A stretch of 64,000 bases of DNA from positions 1 through 64,000 of the forward strand of contig DAINMX010000002.1 in NCBI GenBank assembly GCA_036736205.1, in the 5' to 3' direction. Under the pieces are notes generated by a model. It was not told the origin of the DNA. It worked only from the letters and a program-made list of their open reading frames with translations, and did not search any database. The position numbers and the translations under genes were made by a program. Shown here piece by piece: positions 8,183 to 17,725 of the stretch (positions within the stretch are counted from its first letter, which is position 1; each line of letters begins with the position of its first letter). The DNA comes from XYA12-FULL-58-9 sp001798605 (GTDB taxonomy: Bacteria > Myxococcota > XYA12-FULL-58-9).

Positions 8183-8937
8183 GGGTTCGTGTCCCCCTCG
8201 AAACCATACGCCCGCAAGACATTGGGACGGGAATCGAATCGACGGCTCCCTGCCCCGACACCTCGGAGCCTGGCATCACCGCAGAGATCGTCCCGGTAGC
8301 TGGTACAAATCTCTGCGATCACCGCTATGCCGGTCGGCGTAATCGTCTCACCCACCAGAGGTACGTCGACCAATGGCACGTTGGCCCGCGCGGCGATCTC
8401 CCGCACAGCTGGCACCGGACAATTTAACACGCCATGCGCCGTTGAGACCGTACCGCTTCCACTCGGCAGCGGCGCGCAACTCACCCGAGGCGTTCCAAGG
8501 CTGTGGAGCGCCACCGCTATCCCCAACACATCCAATATCGAGTCGAGTTGACCAACTTCGTGCAGGTGCACTTCGTGCGGTCCATCGGTGCCATGCACAG
8601 CCGCTTCAGCCTCGCCCAGGCGGACAAAGATTCGTCGTGCAAGTGCAAGGGCCGCCGGCGGCACGTCCGCGGTGGCTAGAATCTCAAACACATCGGCCAG
8701 ATGACGATGGTGTGGCTCAACAGAGCGAGGAATGGACCGTACGTGCAAAGCCGTTTCGCCATCCACCTCCACGGGCTGCACAATGAGCTCGAGGCCGTCT
8801 ATTTCGAGACTTTTGATCGCGTGCTGAACCACACTCTCCGCGCCGAGATCGCACAACGCACCCAACAACATATCCCCGGCCACTCCGCCCACTGGCTGAA
8901 AATGGAGACGCCTGAGGCGGGGTACACGACTTCTCAT
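8179..8937 (-). CDS. LarC N-terminal-domain protein (nickel insertion/DUF111 family)
   Basis: 252 residues from ATG 8937, which overlaps the CheC stop by ATGA. It matches the N-terminal half (LarC1) of the LarC/DUF111 family: LHFQPVGGVAGDMLLGALCD at the start, HHRHLADV, the His-rich EVHLHEVGQLDSILDVLG, and GETITPTGIAVIAEIC. Full LarC is about 400 residues and inserts Ni into the nickel-pincer cofactor of lactate racemase with CTP; the CTP-binding C-terminal LarC2 domain is missing here. The next gene starts at once in a different family, so this is not a visible frameshifted LarC1/LarC2. No LarA, LarB or LarE is nearby. Its function inside a chemosensory operon is unknown. Confidence 0.85.
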   Translation of the reverse strand: MRSRVPRLRRLHFQPVGGVAGDMLLGALCDLGAESVVQHAIKSLEIDGLELIVQPVEVDGETALHVRSIPRSVEPHHRHLADVFEILATADVPPAALALARRIFVRLGEAEAAVHGTDGPHEVHLHEVGQLDSILDVLGIAVALHSLGTPRVSCAPLPSGSGTVSTAHGVLNCPVPAVREIAARANVPLVDVPLVGETITPTGIAVIAEICTSYRDDLCGDARLRGVGAGSRRFDSRPNVLRAYGFEGDTNP

Positions 8938-9524
8938 GGTCGCCAACCGCCCGCACCAGCCATTTGCGCGGCGGCCTGATTGTCGACGACAACAAGCAGG
9001 CGGCCCGCGAACCCAGCTGCAATATCGGCGAAATGGGTCGTCACCACAGTCGCGTCTCCGACACGCTTTTGCACGACGGTATGAAGCACCCCGTACTCAA
9101 AGTCGGGCGGGCTTGGTATGAGATCGCCACGAACGAGACGACCGAGCGCCCCAAGAAACGCACAAAACATGATATTGGCTGTCTCCAACAGCGCGCTCTC
9201 TTCGAGAGAACCTCTCACAATGGCGTCAACCGAACAGTGAGTCAGAGTCGAGGCAAGCTTGCATGCCGACGCTTCGTCGAAAACGGCAAGCAGGCAGCAG
9301 GGAATCTCCCCCTCGACACCCAGCCGTATGGCAATCCCTCGTCGCTGCAGATCTGCGAAGTCCGACAATGCGTCTGCCTCAACCACTTGTGGGACATCCG
9401 GAACAATGCGACCGCCGCCGAGCAGTTGTACCAACGAGGAAAGGGCACTACCGCTGCCAATGTTGACCAACTCGCAGAGAGCATCCCGGACAACTTCTCC
9501 ATTGGCGACTGCTGTGTGTTTCAT
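8934..9524 (-). CDS. cheC: CheC-like CheY-P phosphatase
   Basis: 196 residues from ATG 9524 (ATGA overlap with cheA). CheC proteins carry two copies of an E-x-x-N phosphatase motif, and both are visible: ELVNIGSGSALSSL near residue 20 and ETANIMFCAFLGAL near residue 115. CheC removes phosphate from CheY-P and can also adjust receptor adaptation together with CheD; no CheD is encoded here. Its position directly after CheA fits a local signal-termination role for the operon's CheY. Chain length is normal for the family. Confidence 0.88.
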   Translation of the reverse strand: MKHTAVANGEVVRDALCELVNIGSGSALSSLVQLLGGGRIVPDVPQVVEADALSDFADLQRRGIAIRLGVEGEIPCCLLAVFDEASACKLASTLTHCSVDAIVRGSLEESALLETANIMFCAFLGALGRLVRGDLIPSPPDFEYGVLHTVVQKRVGDATVVTTHFADIAAGFAGRLLVVVDNQAAAQMAGAGGWRP

Positions 9525-11446
9525 GCTGCCCACCGAGATCGCAACGCCTTGGGAATATCCAAAATCAGAATCGGTTCACCGTCCCCGAGAATGGTCGCTC
9601 CTGAGAACCAGTCCATTCGGTCAAGTGGATCGCCCAAGGGTTTGACAACAACCTCGTGATAACCGACCACCCTGTCAACTGCCACAGCGGCAAGGTCACG
9701 GCCGTCCTCCATGAGAACAGCTTGCTCTGGCGGGTGGGTTGCCCGCAATCCCAATAGCGTCCCCAAGTTGAAAATGGGTGCCAACGCATGCCTGAAACTC
9801 AAATAGGTGTTTCCACCGGCTTCCTGAATGGTATCGTCACCGGTCTCCCTGACGGCAACAACTTTGGCAACCGGCAACGCGAACAATCTGCCACAGGATT
9901 CAACCAAGAGAACATTGATGATTGCCACGGTGAGCGGCAATCGAAACAGGAAGCGTGTGCCAGACCCAAAGGTAGACTCTATGTCGAGTGTGCCGCCGAT
10001 GGCCTCAATCTTGGCGCGAACGGCATCCATGCCCACCCCACGTCCAGAGAGATCACTCACCTCCGCCTTCGTCGAGAAACTGGGGAGACAAATGAGAAAG
10101 TAGCAATCCCTTGAGCTCATAGCCTCTGCTTGCGCCTCACTGACGAGACCGAGTCGCACCGCACGTTCCCGCAGGACATCGGGATTGAGCCCACGCCCAT
10201 CGTCCTCGATGATGACAACAACAGTGTCCCGATCCCTCGTCGCAGATATGCGCACTTTCGCAATCGGAGGCTTGCCCGCCGCTTCGCGTTCCTGGGCACT
10301 TTCGATGCCGTGATCCAAAGCGTTTCGCAAGGTATGCACAAAGGGCTCATCGAGGTTCTCGAGAATCGCTCGATCCAGCTCAATCTCCGACCCTTCAATC
10401 TCGAGCTCCGCCTCCTTGCTGAGCGAATGCGCGAGATCACGAACCAGGCGGGGATATCTGTCGGTGAGATTACGCATGGGCGTCATCCGCACGGCCATGA
10501 CCTGACCGCGAATCTCACGAATGGTCTTGCCGAGCGCGTCCAAAGTGGTGTGCAGCTCTGGACGAGGCTGATCGGACAAAAGGCTTTCGAGTCGCTCTCG
10601 CAGAATGAAGAGCTCTCCGACGTTATCAATAAGCGTATCCAGTATGTCAGTGCGCACCCGAACGGTGGTGCTCCTCTTCGCTTCCGCGACGGGCTCCGTG
10701 GTCGCTGACTCTGGTGCGGGTTCTGCATTGGCCACCACGGTGCCCACGGTTACTGCAGCGACCTCGCCCACCTCAAGCACCGCGGCACGCAGCTCGTCGT
10801 CGGTCGCCATTGCCTCAACAGTGAAGCGTGCGTGACCACCCACTTGGCCGCCGCGAATCTCCTCCATGCTTGGCGTCGAATCGACAACGCGTCCGAGGGT
10901 CTCCAATCGACGGTGCACCATGAAAAGGCGAACCGCTGGCGTCTTGCACGCATCATCGATGAGGACGTCAATGGAAAGGTGATTCCTCGTCGCTCCTTCA
11001 GAAGGCACCCTCGCCACTGTCACGGTGGATTCAGAACCGGCCGCCGTTGACTTCTTCGCGAGCATTGGCACCTGGGCACCCGCATTGTTGAGCTCCGTGA
11101 GCAACTCACTGTGCGCGGGAATCGCCTGGTCATTGGCCACTGCCTCAACCTGTTGGGCAAGACCATCAACGCCGCGCAACAAAAGATCGACAATGGAGCG
11201 TTCGAAGGCGCGTTTCTCTGCGCGTCCGTGGGAAGCCACGTCCTCCATCTTGTGCGCGAGCGACGCAATCGGATCGAAACCCATGGATGCCGCCATTCCC
11301 TTAATCGAATGGAAGCGTCGGAAAATCTCTTCGATGATCGGTACGGGCTCACTCGTTGATTCGATCTGAACGAGCAACCTCGAAAGGTCAGACAAATGCT
11401 CACGGCTCTCCTCGATGAAGAGCGCCTTGTATTTCTCCATGTCCAT
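9521..11446 (-). CDS. cheA: Chemotaxis histidine kinase CheA
   Basis: 641 residues when started at MDMEKYK (ATG 11446; ATG 11440 is an alternative). An upstream in-frame start would run into cheY. Order of domains: Hpt (P1) with HSIKG and His46; a CheY-binding P2 of the CKTPAVRLFMVHRRLETLG type (about 150-235); dimerisation P3 (DNVGELFILRERLESLL); ATPase P4 with the N-box HTLRNALDHGIE and the G-boxes DDGRGLNPD and GRGVGMDAV; and the CheW-like P5 (LFALPVAKVVAV). All catalytic parts are present. It should phosphorylate the CheY encoded 13 nt upstream and be clustered by the CheW and MCP of the same operon. Confidence 0.96.
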   Translation of the reverse strand: MDMEKYKALFIEESREHLSDLSRLLVQIESTSEPVPIIEEIFRRFHSIKGMAASMGFDPIASLAHKMEDVASHGRAEKRAFERSIVDLLLRGVDGLAQQVEAVANDQAIPAHSELLTELNNAGAQVPMLAKKSTAAGSESTVTVARVPSEGATRNHLSIDVLIDDACKTPAVRLFMVHRRLETLGRVVDSTPSMEEIRGGQVGGHARFTVEAMATDDELRAAVLEVGEVAAVTVGTVVANAEPAPESATTEPVAEAKRSTTVRVRTDILDTLIDNVGELFILRERLESLLSDQPRPELHTTLDALGKTIREIRGQVMAVRMTPMRNLTDRYPRLVRDLAHSLSKEAELEIEGSEIELDRAILENLDEPFVHTLRNALDHGIESAQEREAAGKPPIAKVRISATRDRDTVVVIIEDDGRGLNPDVLRERAVRLGLVSEAQAEAMSSRDCYFLICLPSFSTKAEVSDLSGRGVGMDAVRAKIEAIGGTLDIESTFGSGTRFLFRLPLTVAIINVLLVESCGRLFALPVAKVVAVRETGDDTIQEAGGNTYLSFRHALAPIFNLGTLLGLRATHPPEQAVLMEDGRDLAAVAVDRVVGYHEVVVKPLGDPLDRMDWFSGATILGDGEPILILDIPKALRSRWAA

Positions 11447-11459
11447 CGGAGGCTGAACC

Positions 11460-11840
11460 TCAGGTGGAGCCGCGGGCCCCCAGAACCTTGAGAACCACCC
11501 GTTTGACGTCATCGGGTTTGAATGGCTTGACGATAAAGTCCGCTGCGCCAGCCTCAATAGCTTCCATGACCAGCGATTCTTGACCGAGCGCGCTGCACAT
11601 GATCACCACCGCGTCTTTGTCCAACTCGACGATCTCCTTGGTGGCCTCGATACCACTCTTGAACGGCATGACGATGTCCATGGTGGTCAGGTCGGGTTTC
11701 AGCTCTCGGTACTTCTCGACCGCCTCGACGCCGTTTGCCGCTTGACCTACCACCTCGAACTCATCACCTGCGAATATGTCGATAATCATGTTGCGCATGA
11801 AGATGGCGTCGTCAACGACTAGAACTCGCGTCTTGCTCAT
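11460..11840 (-). CDS. cheY: CheY-like single-domain response regulator
   Basis: 126 residues from ATG 11840. A complete receiver domain: acidic pair in VLVVDDAIFMR, phospho-acceptor Asp in TTMDIVMP, Ser in IMCSALGQ and Lys in FIVKPF. The sequence resembles the CheY of Firmicutes and Thermotoga-type pathways, which fits the presence of CheC. The start overlaps the cheW stop by one base (TGATG), and the gene lies between cheW and cheA. Its output target (flagellar motor, type IV pili or another system) cannot be told from this window, since no motility genes are present. Confidence 0.95.
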   Translation of the reverse strand: MSKTRVLVVDDAIFMRNMIIDIFAGDEFEVVGQAANGVEAVEKYRELKPDLTTMDIVMPFKSGIEATKEIVELDKDAVVIMCSALGQESLVMEAIEAGAADFIVKPFKPDDVKRVVLKVLGARGST

Positions 11841-12367
11841 CAATGGACTCCTTGGCGCACCTGTTGGCCAGCGCCAAATTCACGGATCAGTCTGTCGAGC
11901 AAGTGCTCAACATGAATGATATTAATCAACCGCTGGCTGTGCTGCAAAACCCATTTTACACATGGGCCGGTCGACACATCCGCACTGCTCAATTCCCCAG
12001 ACGGGAGAATACTGTGGACTCGGCTTACGTACAATCCAACATTCCCCTTGGCTAACTGCCCCTGCCGCAACAACAGCACACGGGTATCTGGGCCTGGCAT
12101 CGCCGGCACATTGTTGACACCCAATATAGGGGCGGGATTCACCACGGTCACTATCCTGCCATGAAAGTTCATAATTCCCAAGACAACTGTGGGTGCCAAA
12201 GGCACCGGAGAAATAGTCCCAGGTTCAGCTACTTGGAGCAGTTGGGCGACCTCGATGCCGAACACCCCGCGCCGTCCATCCAAAACAGGAGGGTCCCTAT
12301 GCCCGACAGAAGGGCCCAGTTCAAACACGAGGACGGGTCCCCAGCTCTTCTGCTTCTCTGGGCTCAT
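11840..12367 (-). CDS. cheW: CheW-like coupling protein
   Basis: 175 residues, consistent with a single CheW domain. Visible family segments are [47 protein letters not shown] (the conserved G-x-x-N/x-R-G-x-x-x-P-V strand), and IDVEHLL-like [11 protein letters not shown] near the C-terminus. The first 30 residues are unusually long and polar for CheW. ATG 12367 overlaps the MCP stop by ATGA. It links the MCP to CheA. Confidence 0.85.
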   Translation of the reverse strand: MSPEKQKSWGPVLVFELGPSVGHRDPPVLDGRRGVFGIEVAQLLQVAEPGTISPVPLAPTVVLGIMNFHGRIVTVVNPAPILGVNNVPAMPGPDTRVLLLRQGQLAKGNVGLYVSRVHSILPSGELSSADVSTGPCVKWVLQHSQRLINIIHVEHLLDRLIREFGAGQQVRQGVH

Positions 12368-13701
12368 TGGCCGTCGCGGCCCGGCGAACGCTCAGCGGCG
12401 CCCAGGCGGAAACGGGTGACCACAGCTTCGAGCTCGTGGGATAAGTTGGTGAGCTCGACAGCGCTCGACGCCATGGCCTGCATCGAAGCCGACTGTTTGT
12501 CGATCGCCTGAGACACTTGCAGAGTGGTCGTCGCATTGGAGACTGCCACCGCCGAGATGTTCTCGATGGCCTTGACCATTTCACCGGCACCCTCGAGCTG
12601 CTCACGGGTCGCCCGGGTGATCTCGCTCACCACGTCCGCGCCCTTCTGCGCTGTGATTGAGATGTTCTCCAGCGACTGTATGATCGTATTCATGTCTTCG
12701 CGGCCTTCGGCGAGTTCCTTTGTCGACTCGCTCATTGCAACCACCGCGGAGACCGATTCGCTAAGATTCTCGTGGATGAGCGCGGAAATCTGATCGGCGC
12801 TCTTGGCGCTGTTCTCGGCGAGCTTACGAATCTCGTCGGCAACCACGGCAAAACCCCGACCATACTCACCGGCCCGGGCTGCCTCGATGGCGGCATTGAG
12901 TGCGAGGAGGTTCGTCTGTTGCGAAAGCTTGGTAATCACCTCGACGATGTTACCGATCTCCTTTGACTTCTCGCCGAAACGAACGACGCGTGTCCCTGTG
13001 GCCTCAACCTTCTCGAAGACCATGCGCAACTTGTCGACCGCGAGCTTGCCCACCTGGCTGCCGGATTGCGCCGCGGCGGCGGTCTCTCCCGACGCCACCG
13101 CCGCGTCCTCCGCAGAGCGGGCGGTACTCTCGATCCCAGCCGCAATCTGGGAAATAAGTTTCGATGCTTTCGCAACCAGTTCCGCTTGGAGCTCCGCTCC
13201 ATGCCCAATTTTATCGATGGAAATGGTGACTTCTTCGGTGGAGGCGTTTACCCCTTCTGCGGTGCCAGACAGACCCTTGGCACTTTCGGCCACCGCCCGT
13301 GATGTCCGCTGTATGTGAGCCACCAACTCGCGAAGATTCTCGAGCATGTAGTTGATCGAATTGGCGAGATTGTCGACCTCCTCGGGCGCGGATTTCGGCC
13401 GTTGCAAACGTGCATGCTGCGACAGGTCACCACGGGACACGCGGCTCGCGAACTGGGCGAGGTTACGGATCTCACGGGAGAGGGGACCTGCAAGATAACC
13501 GCCCCCAACTACGCCGAGAAGCAGTGCTCCACAGCCAGCGCCAACCCAGGTTGCCCACCGACTGTCGGTCAACGCTTCAGCGCCGAGTGTCACCACTGCA
13601 CTGGCCATGGAGATACCCACGAAGCCGAGTGCAAGTTTAAAACGGAGAAGTCGAACCACCGGGCAATACTGTGGCAAAAAGATCCCTAGGTCAAACCCCA
13701 A
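12364..13701 (-). CDS. Methyl-accepting chemotaxis protein without a periplasmic sensor domain
   Basis: About 445 residues. Two hydrophobic helices near residues 18-42 and 48-70 are separated by only a few residues, so there is no extracytoplasmic ligand domain. A HAMP domain follows (about 70-125, [20 protein letters not shown]), then the MCP coiled coil with the conserved tip [20 protein letters not shown] and [16 protein letters not shown]. The receptor must sense something in the membrane or cytoplasm, or take input from a partner. The start is uncertain: TTG at 13701 or GTG at 13659, neither with a convincing Shine-Dalgarno. It is the first gene of the coupled che-like operon; no CheR or CheB is encoded nearby. 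Confidence 0.9.
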   Translation of the reverse strand: MGFDLGIFLPQYCPVVRLLRFKLALGFVGISMASAVVTLGAEALTDSRWATWVGAGCGALLLGVVGGGYLAGPLSREIRNLAQFASRVSRGDLSQHARLQRPKSAPEEVDNLANSINYMLENLRELVAHIQRTSRAVAESAKGLSGTAEGVNASTEEVTISIDKIGHGAELQAELVAKASKLISQIAAGIESTARSAEDAAVASGETAAAAQSGSQVGKLAVDKLRMVFEKVEATGTRVVRFGEKSKEIGNIVEVITKLSQQTNLLALNAAIEAARAGEYGRGFAVVADEIRKLAENSAKSADQISALIHENLSESVSAVVAMSESTKELAEGREDMNTIIQSLENISITAQKGADVVSEITRATREQLEGAGEMVKAIENISAVAVSNATTTLQVSQAIDKQSASMQAMASSAVELTNLSHELEAVVTRFRLGAAERSPGRDGQ

Positions 13702-13826
13702 CAGTCGGCGAATCGACTTGCGACGACAGGCCGCTGGTGTAACCTACCCCCCTTGGGATTGGTCGCTGGGATGCATTCGAAAAATGCACCACCCCTACAC
13801 GGGATTGGACGAATGGGCCTGAAGCC

Positions 13827-15689
13827 ATGATGACGAGCAAACAATTGATTGCCTTTGTGGTCTTGGTTCTGTGCGCAGCGTGCGAGCCGGAGAACCTGTC
13901 GAGACAACAGGCCAAAATCGCCCTGACGCCACGCCCTACGGCGACGCAGACGGCGATGAACGATCCGGCGGGCATCGATTGTGGCCAGGTAACAGTCCAC
14001 GGTTTGGACATCGCGACCTTCCGCATCGATAACCTCGGCAGCGCAACGCTCGAAATTGAATCCACCAGGATAGCGTCACAGTCGGGAGGCACTTTTCGGG
14101 TGCAATCCGTGAGCGATCGGGTGACGGCGTACCACACAGACGACGAGGCTGGGGAGTTGGTGATCAGCCTCACTCCCAATGCGGATCAGGAGCCCGCAGA
14201 GGCGACGATCGAGCTCTTGACCAACAGCGGCGAAAACGGCGACGAGACGGCTCACGTCATCGTTCGGGCAGTCGGTCTCTACATCGGCGATCCCAACATT
14301 GAGGTCTGCTACGATGGCACTTGTTACCCAGGCGCCGAAGATTGCAGTGATCGTGGTGATGGAAAGAATATCTGCCAGCTGCCAACTCTCGATTGGGGCA
14401 ACGTCTCCCTCGGCAAAACCTCGACCCGCGAGATTCGGCTGCGCAATGTCCCCAGAGCGGGTACGTGTCTACCGCCGCCGGGAGCCGCGGAGTGCACCCG
14501 AGTTTGCCGATTGACGTTCGACCGCGACCCGAGCCATCAGAACCTCGGATTTGGCTTTGTCCCAGACAACACCGGGTTCGAGTTCCGGGGCAACATCGAA
14601 TTGCCACACGCCCTCGACGTGGCAAACCCGCAATGCGGTCTGGTCAACGAGGAACCGCTGTTGATTCGCTTCAACTCGGGAAACGAAGAAGGTATCGCGA
14701 CCAGCACCCTGGTGATCGAAAACAACGACCCTGATGCCCCACTCATCGAGATCCCGTTGTCAGCCCATGCACGACAGGCCCCAGTCGCGGTGGCACAAAT
14801 TCGTGCCTGCAGCGGCGAAACGGTCCCAAACTGCACTCCCGACGTCACCGACATCCGCCCCCTCGACCGCGTCTATCTCACGAGTGTTGCAAGCTTTGAC
14901 ACCAGCACCCCGCCGCGGGATCTCATCGCCTGGGAGTGGACTGTCGAGGAGTCCCCGCAAGGCGCGAACCCCGATGACTTCGCTCTGCAAGGCACCGATA
15001 CCGAGGTCATGTCCATGTGGCTGCCCCTCGCGGGCCGCTACGTCGCCAAGCTACGAGTCACCAATGACCTCGGCATCAAGAGCGGAATCACCCCCACTGC
15101 CCTGGTCGAGTTCTACGCCATCCCCAACAGCCGGGTGCACATTCAGTTGGTGTGGGATCACCCAACAAACGATTTGGACCTGCACGTGACCTCGACCGCA
15201 ATGGGTGACTTGGTCTGCGAGGCACCCAATGACTGCTTCTGGGGCAACTGCAAACGACAGTGTCTCGAGCCAGACTCAGAGTGTCGGGAACCACCGGTCT
15301 GGTTCGCGTCCGCCAATGCTCTCGAGGGCCCAAACCCGCGCCTCGACATCGACGACACCAACGGCCTTGGCCCTGAAAACACCAACATCGACGAACCATC
15401 TCCCGGCAAATTCCGCATCTATGTCCACTATTACACGCTCATCGATCGCAGCACCGATCCTACCCAGGCGATCATCCGCATCTACATCGACGGACAGGCG
15501 GCCGCAGAATACCGACGGGTGCTGCGGCCGGATGATCTCTGGCGGGTGGCTGAAGTTGAATGGACCATGGACATCGACGGCTCCGAGCAGGCACATATCA
15601 ACATGGCCACGAGCGATGGCCTCGGCCAGGGAGCGCTAAAGAAGATGTACAACTGCTCCCATCCGTTTGACTTTGGTGAGGTGTTTTGA
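13827..15689 (+). CDS. Secreted lipoprotein with choice-of-anchor D and PKD/DUF2135-like domains (paralogue A)
   Basis: 620 residues with a lipobox (VLVLCAACEPEN; lipidated Cys near residue 19). After a linker, residues 48-150 resemble a choice-of-anchor D (ASPM/SPD2/Hydin-like) immunoglobulin fold (GIDCGQVTVHGLDIATFRID). A Cys-containing stretch and a second anchor-D-like module follow. A PKD-like module lies around 330-420 (IAWEWTVEESPQGANPDDF ... PLAGRYVAKLRVTN). The C-terminal DUF2135-like module has HIQLVWDHPTNDLDLHV. It is closely related along its whole length to the next gene, so the pair is a tandem duplication. Probably exposed on the cell surface; no enzymatic motif seen. Lipobox and domain calls are by eye. 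Confidence 0.85.
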   Translation: MMTSKQLIAFVVLVLCAACEPENLSRQQAKIALTPRPTATQTAMNDPAGIDCGQVTVHGLDIATFRIDNLGSATLEIESTRIASQSGGTFRVQSVSDRVTAYHTDDEAGELVISLTPNADQEPAEATIELLTNSGENGDETAHVIVRAVGLYIGDPNIEVCYDGTCYPGAEDCSDRGDGKNICQLPTLDWGNVSLGKTSTREIRLRNVPRAGTCLPPPGAAECTRVCRLTFDRDPSHQNLGFGFVPDNTGFEFRGNIELPHALDVANPQCGLVNEEPLLIRFNSGNEEGIATSTLVIENNDPDAPLIEIPLSAHARQAPVAVAQIRACSGETVPNCTPDVTDIRPLDRVYLTSVASFDTSTPPRDLIAWEWTVEESPQGANPDDFALQGTDTEVMSMWLPLAGRYVAKLRVTNDLGIKSGITPTALVEFYAIPNSRVHIQLVWDHPTNDLDLHVTSTAMGDLVCEAPNDCFWGNCKRQCLEPDSECREPPVWFASANALEGPNPRLDIDDTNGLGPENTNIDEPSPGKFRIYVHYYTLIDRSTDPTQAIIRIYIDGQAAAEYRRVLRPDDLWRVAEVEWTMDIDGSEQAHINMATSDGLGQGALKKMYNCSHPFDFGEVF

Positions 15690-15794
15690 TCGCAGGCACT
15701 CCGCCGGCTTCATTGCACCCCAAGGTACCGTCCTATAGAGGTGTTTGATTCTGTGGGGTTACCTGCAACCATGACAACAGCGTCGGAGGTATGG

Positions 15795-17705
15795 ATGCGG
15801 CGTCTCCTTAGATTGACAACGGCACTGGCGGTTTTGCTCACGATCGGTTGCAGCGACGACACCTTCACAACCAGCACCGCTCGATTGGACATGCTCGCGT
15901 ACACCCCGGGCCAAGGTTACGGCTGGGTCGACGATGACCAAAGAACCATCGACCTCGGTGATGTCCCCGTCCACGCCACCAAGTGGGCGATCTGGAAACT
16001 CGAAAATCCCAGCCCCATCCCTCTGTTGGTTCGTGAGGTCACCTTCAAGAACGGCGTTGGCCGACGTTGGGGTCCCGCCCGCGCCGTGGTGCTCGAACAG
16101 GCACCCGACCCATCCCGGCCCCTAAACGACAACGCCCGCGCTGATGGCAAAGGCGGAGCTGAACCACCGTTTGCCGTGCCCGCATACGCCGGCGTCGCAC
16201 AAGGACAACCAACCTACCTGCTCGGCGTCGAATACTCCCCGATTGAGCTTGGTGCCCATTCGGTCACTGCGGTCATTCACACCGATGCCGAAAACGCCGG
16301 CCTCGATGGCACCATCGACGCGCTCATTCGCGCCAACGCCGTGTACACGGGAGAACCCGACATCGAAGTAGAATACGCGGGGTTTCGTGGTCCCAATCCA
16401 AGCACCGATTGCACCACGGATGGCATCTGCACCATTCCGGCGAACCAAGGCGTCGATTTTGGCAACATTGGCCTGGGTGGGAGCAGCTCGATCCGATTGC
16501 TGCTGCGCAACCAGTCGGAGTGCACACCCTACGAGGGCACCGACCCCTGCTCTCTGTGCAAACTGACCGTCGCAGCCGACCCTACCCGCCAGAACATCGG
16601 TTTCGGTTTCAAGCCCGGCACCAACGACGCGGAGGTGTTCAAGTTCGCCGGCTCGACCGCGGTGCCCTTTGAAATCCGCCAGCGCAACGTCGCCTGCGGC
16701 GAGAGCGGTGAGCAACGCATCGCCCTGGAGTTCAACGCTCCTACACATGAGGAGGAGTACAGCGCGATCGTCGTCCTCGAGTCCACCGACCCAAATGAGC
16801 CACTCATTGAAATCCCCATTCGTGGCGCAGCCCGCAACGCGCCAGTCGCCATCGCCAAGTTCCGCGAACGTGACCCCACAAACCCGAGTGCACCATTCAC
16901 CGATCCCAGTGGCATCGAGCCGTTGGAGTGGGTCTACTTCGATGGGCGCGACAGTTGGGATCCCGTCAATCCGAACGATCCCGGAAGAATCGCGGGGTAT
17001 CAGTGGGAAATCCTCGAGTACCCTCCCGGCGCGAACCCCGATGACTTCGACCTCCAAGGGATCTATTCGAGCGTCTTTGCCTTCTGGTTGCCGCTCGCGG
17101 GTCACTACGAGGCCCGGTTGCGGGTGTGGAATGTCGATGGCATTGAGAGCGGCGACACCCCCGCAGCGCGTAAGGAGTTCGACGTCATTCCCGGAGACGC
17201 CATACACGTGCAGTTGGTTTGGGATAACCCCACCAACGACCAGGATTTGCACCTGACCTACCTCACCCAAGACGATCGCGTGTGCAACAAGCCGTGGGAT
17301 TGCTACTACGGCAACAGAAAGCCCTTGTGGTTCTCTAGCCCTGCCGGCGAAGGCCCCAATCCTTCATTGGATATCGATGACACCCAGGGCCTCGGGCCCG
17401 AGAACATCAACATCGATGACCCCGAGACTGGGGTCTATCGTGTCTATGTCCACTACTTCGGCGATTTCTCCGGTGGTGCCGACACGCCGACCCGGAACAC
17501 TGTACGAATCTACCTCAACGGTCGCCAAGAGGCCGAGTATCGACGCACCCTCGATAACGAAAAAGACATTTGGGCGGTTGCAGACATCACCTGGCTACCC
17601 AATGGCACCGGTTACGCCACCCCGTATCCACCGGATGCCCAAGGGCAAATCGGCGCAACCGACGTGATGACAAGTTGCACATCGCCCGGATACACATTTC
17701 CCTGA
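15795..17705 (+). CDS. Secreted lipoprotein with choice-of-anchor D and PKD/DUF2135-like domains (paralogue B)
   Basis: 636 residues from ATG 15795, preceded by CGGAGG with 5 nt spacing. Signal and lipobox read LAVLLTIGCSDD. Domain order matches the upstream gene: anchor-D modules, then APVAIAKFRERDP, a PKD-like YQWEILEYPPGANPDDFDLQ ... LPLAGHYEARLRVWN, and a C-terminal VQLVWDNPTNDQDLHLTY with SLDIDDTQGLGPENINIDD. Matching anchor phrases in both proteins (PSHQNLGFGF against PTRQNIGFGF, DPDAPLIEIP against DPNEPLIEIP) show common descent. It is followed after 20 nt by the giant lipoprotein gene, so the three are likely co-transcribed. Function unknown. Confidence 0.87.
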   Translation: MRRLLRLTTALAVLLTIGCSDDTFTTSTARLDMLAYTPGQGYGWVDDDQRTIDLGDVPVHATKWAIWKLENPSPIPLLVREVTFKNGVGRRWGPARAVVLEQAPDPSRPLNDNARADGKGGAEPPFAVPAYAGVAQGQPTYLLGVEYSPIELGAHSVTAVIHTDAENAGLDGTIDALIRANAVYTGEPDIEVEYAGFRGPNPSTDCTTDGICTIPANQGVDFGNIGLGGSSSIRLLLRNQSECTPYEGTDPCSLCKLTVAADPTRQNIGFGFKPGTNDAEVFKFAGSTAVPFEIRQRNVACGESGEQRIALEFNAPTHEEEYSAIVVLESTDPNEPLIEIPIRGAARNAPVAIAKFRERDPTNPSAPFTDPSGIEPLEWVYFDGRDSWDPVNPNDPGRIAGYQWEILEYPPGANPDDFDLQGIYSSVFAFWLPLAGHYEARLRVWNVDGIESGDTPAARKEFDVIPGDAIHVQLVWDNPTNDQDLHLTYLTQDDRVCNKPWDCYYGNRKPLWFSSPAGEGPNPSLDIDDTQGLGPENINIDDPETGVYRVYVHYFGDFSGGADTPTRNTVRIYLNGRQEAEYRRTLDNEKDIWAVADITWLPNGTGYATPYPPDAQGQIGATDVMTSCTSPGYTFP

Positions 17706-17725
17706 CCAACGATCGTGAGGACCCT

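Noticed and set aside
16122..17270. 382-codon open frame on the minus strand
   Set aside because: Antisense to lipoprotein paralogue B. No ribosome site, no recognisable domain.
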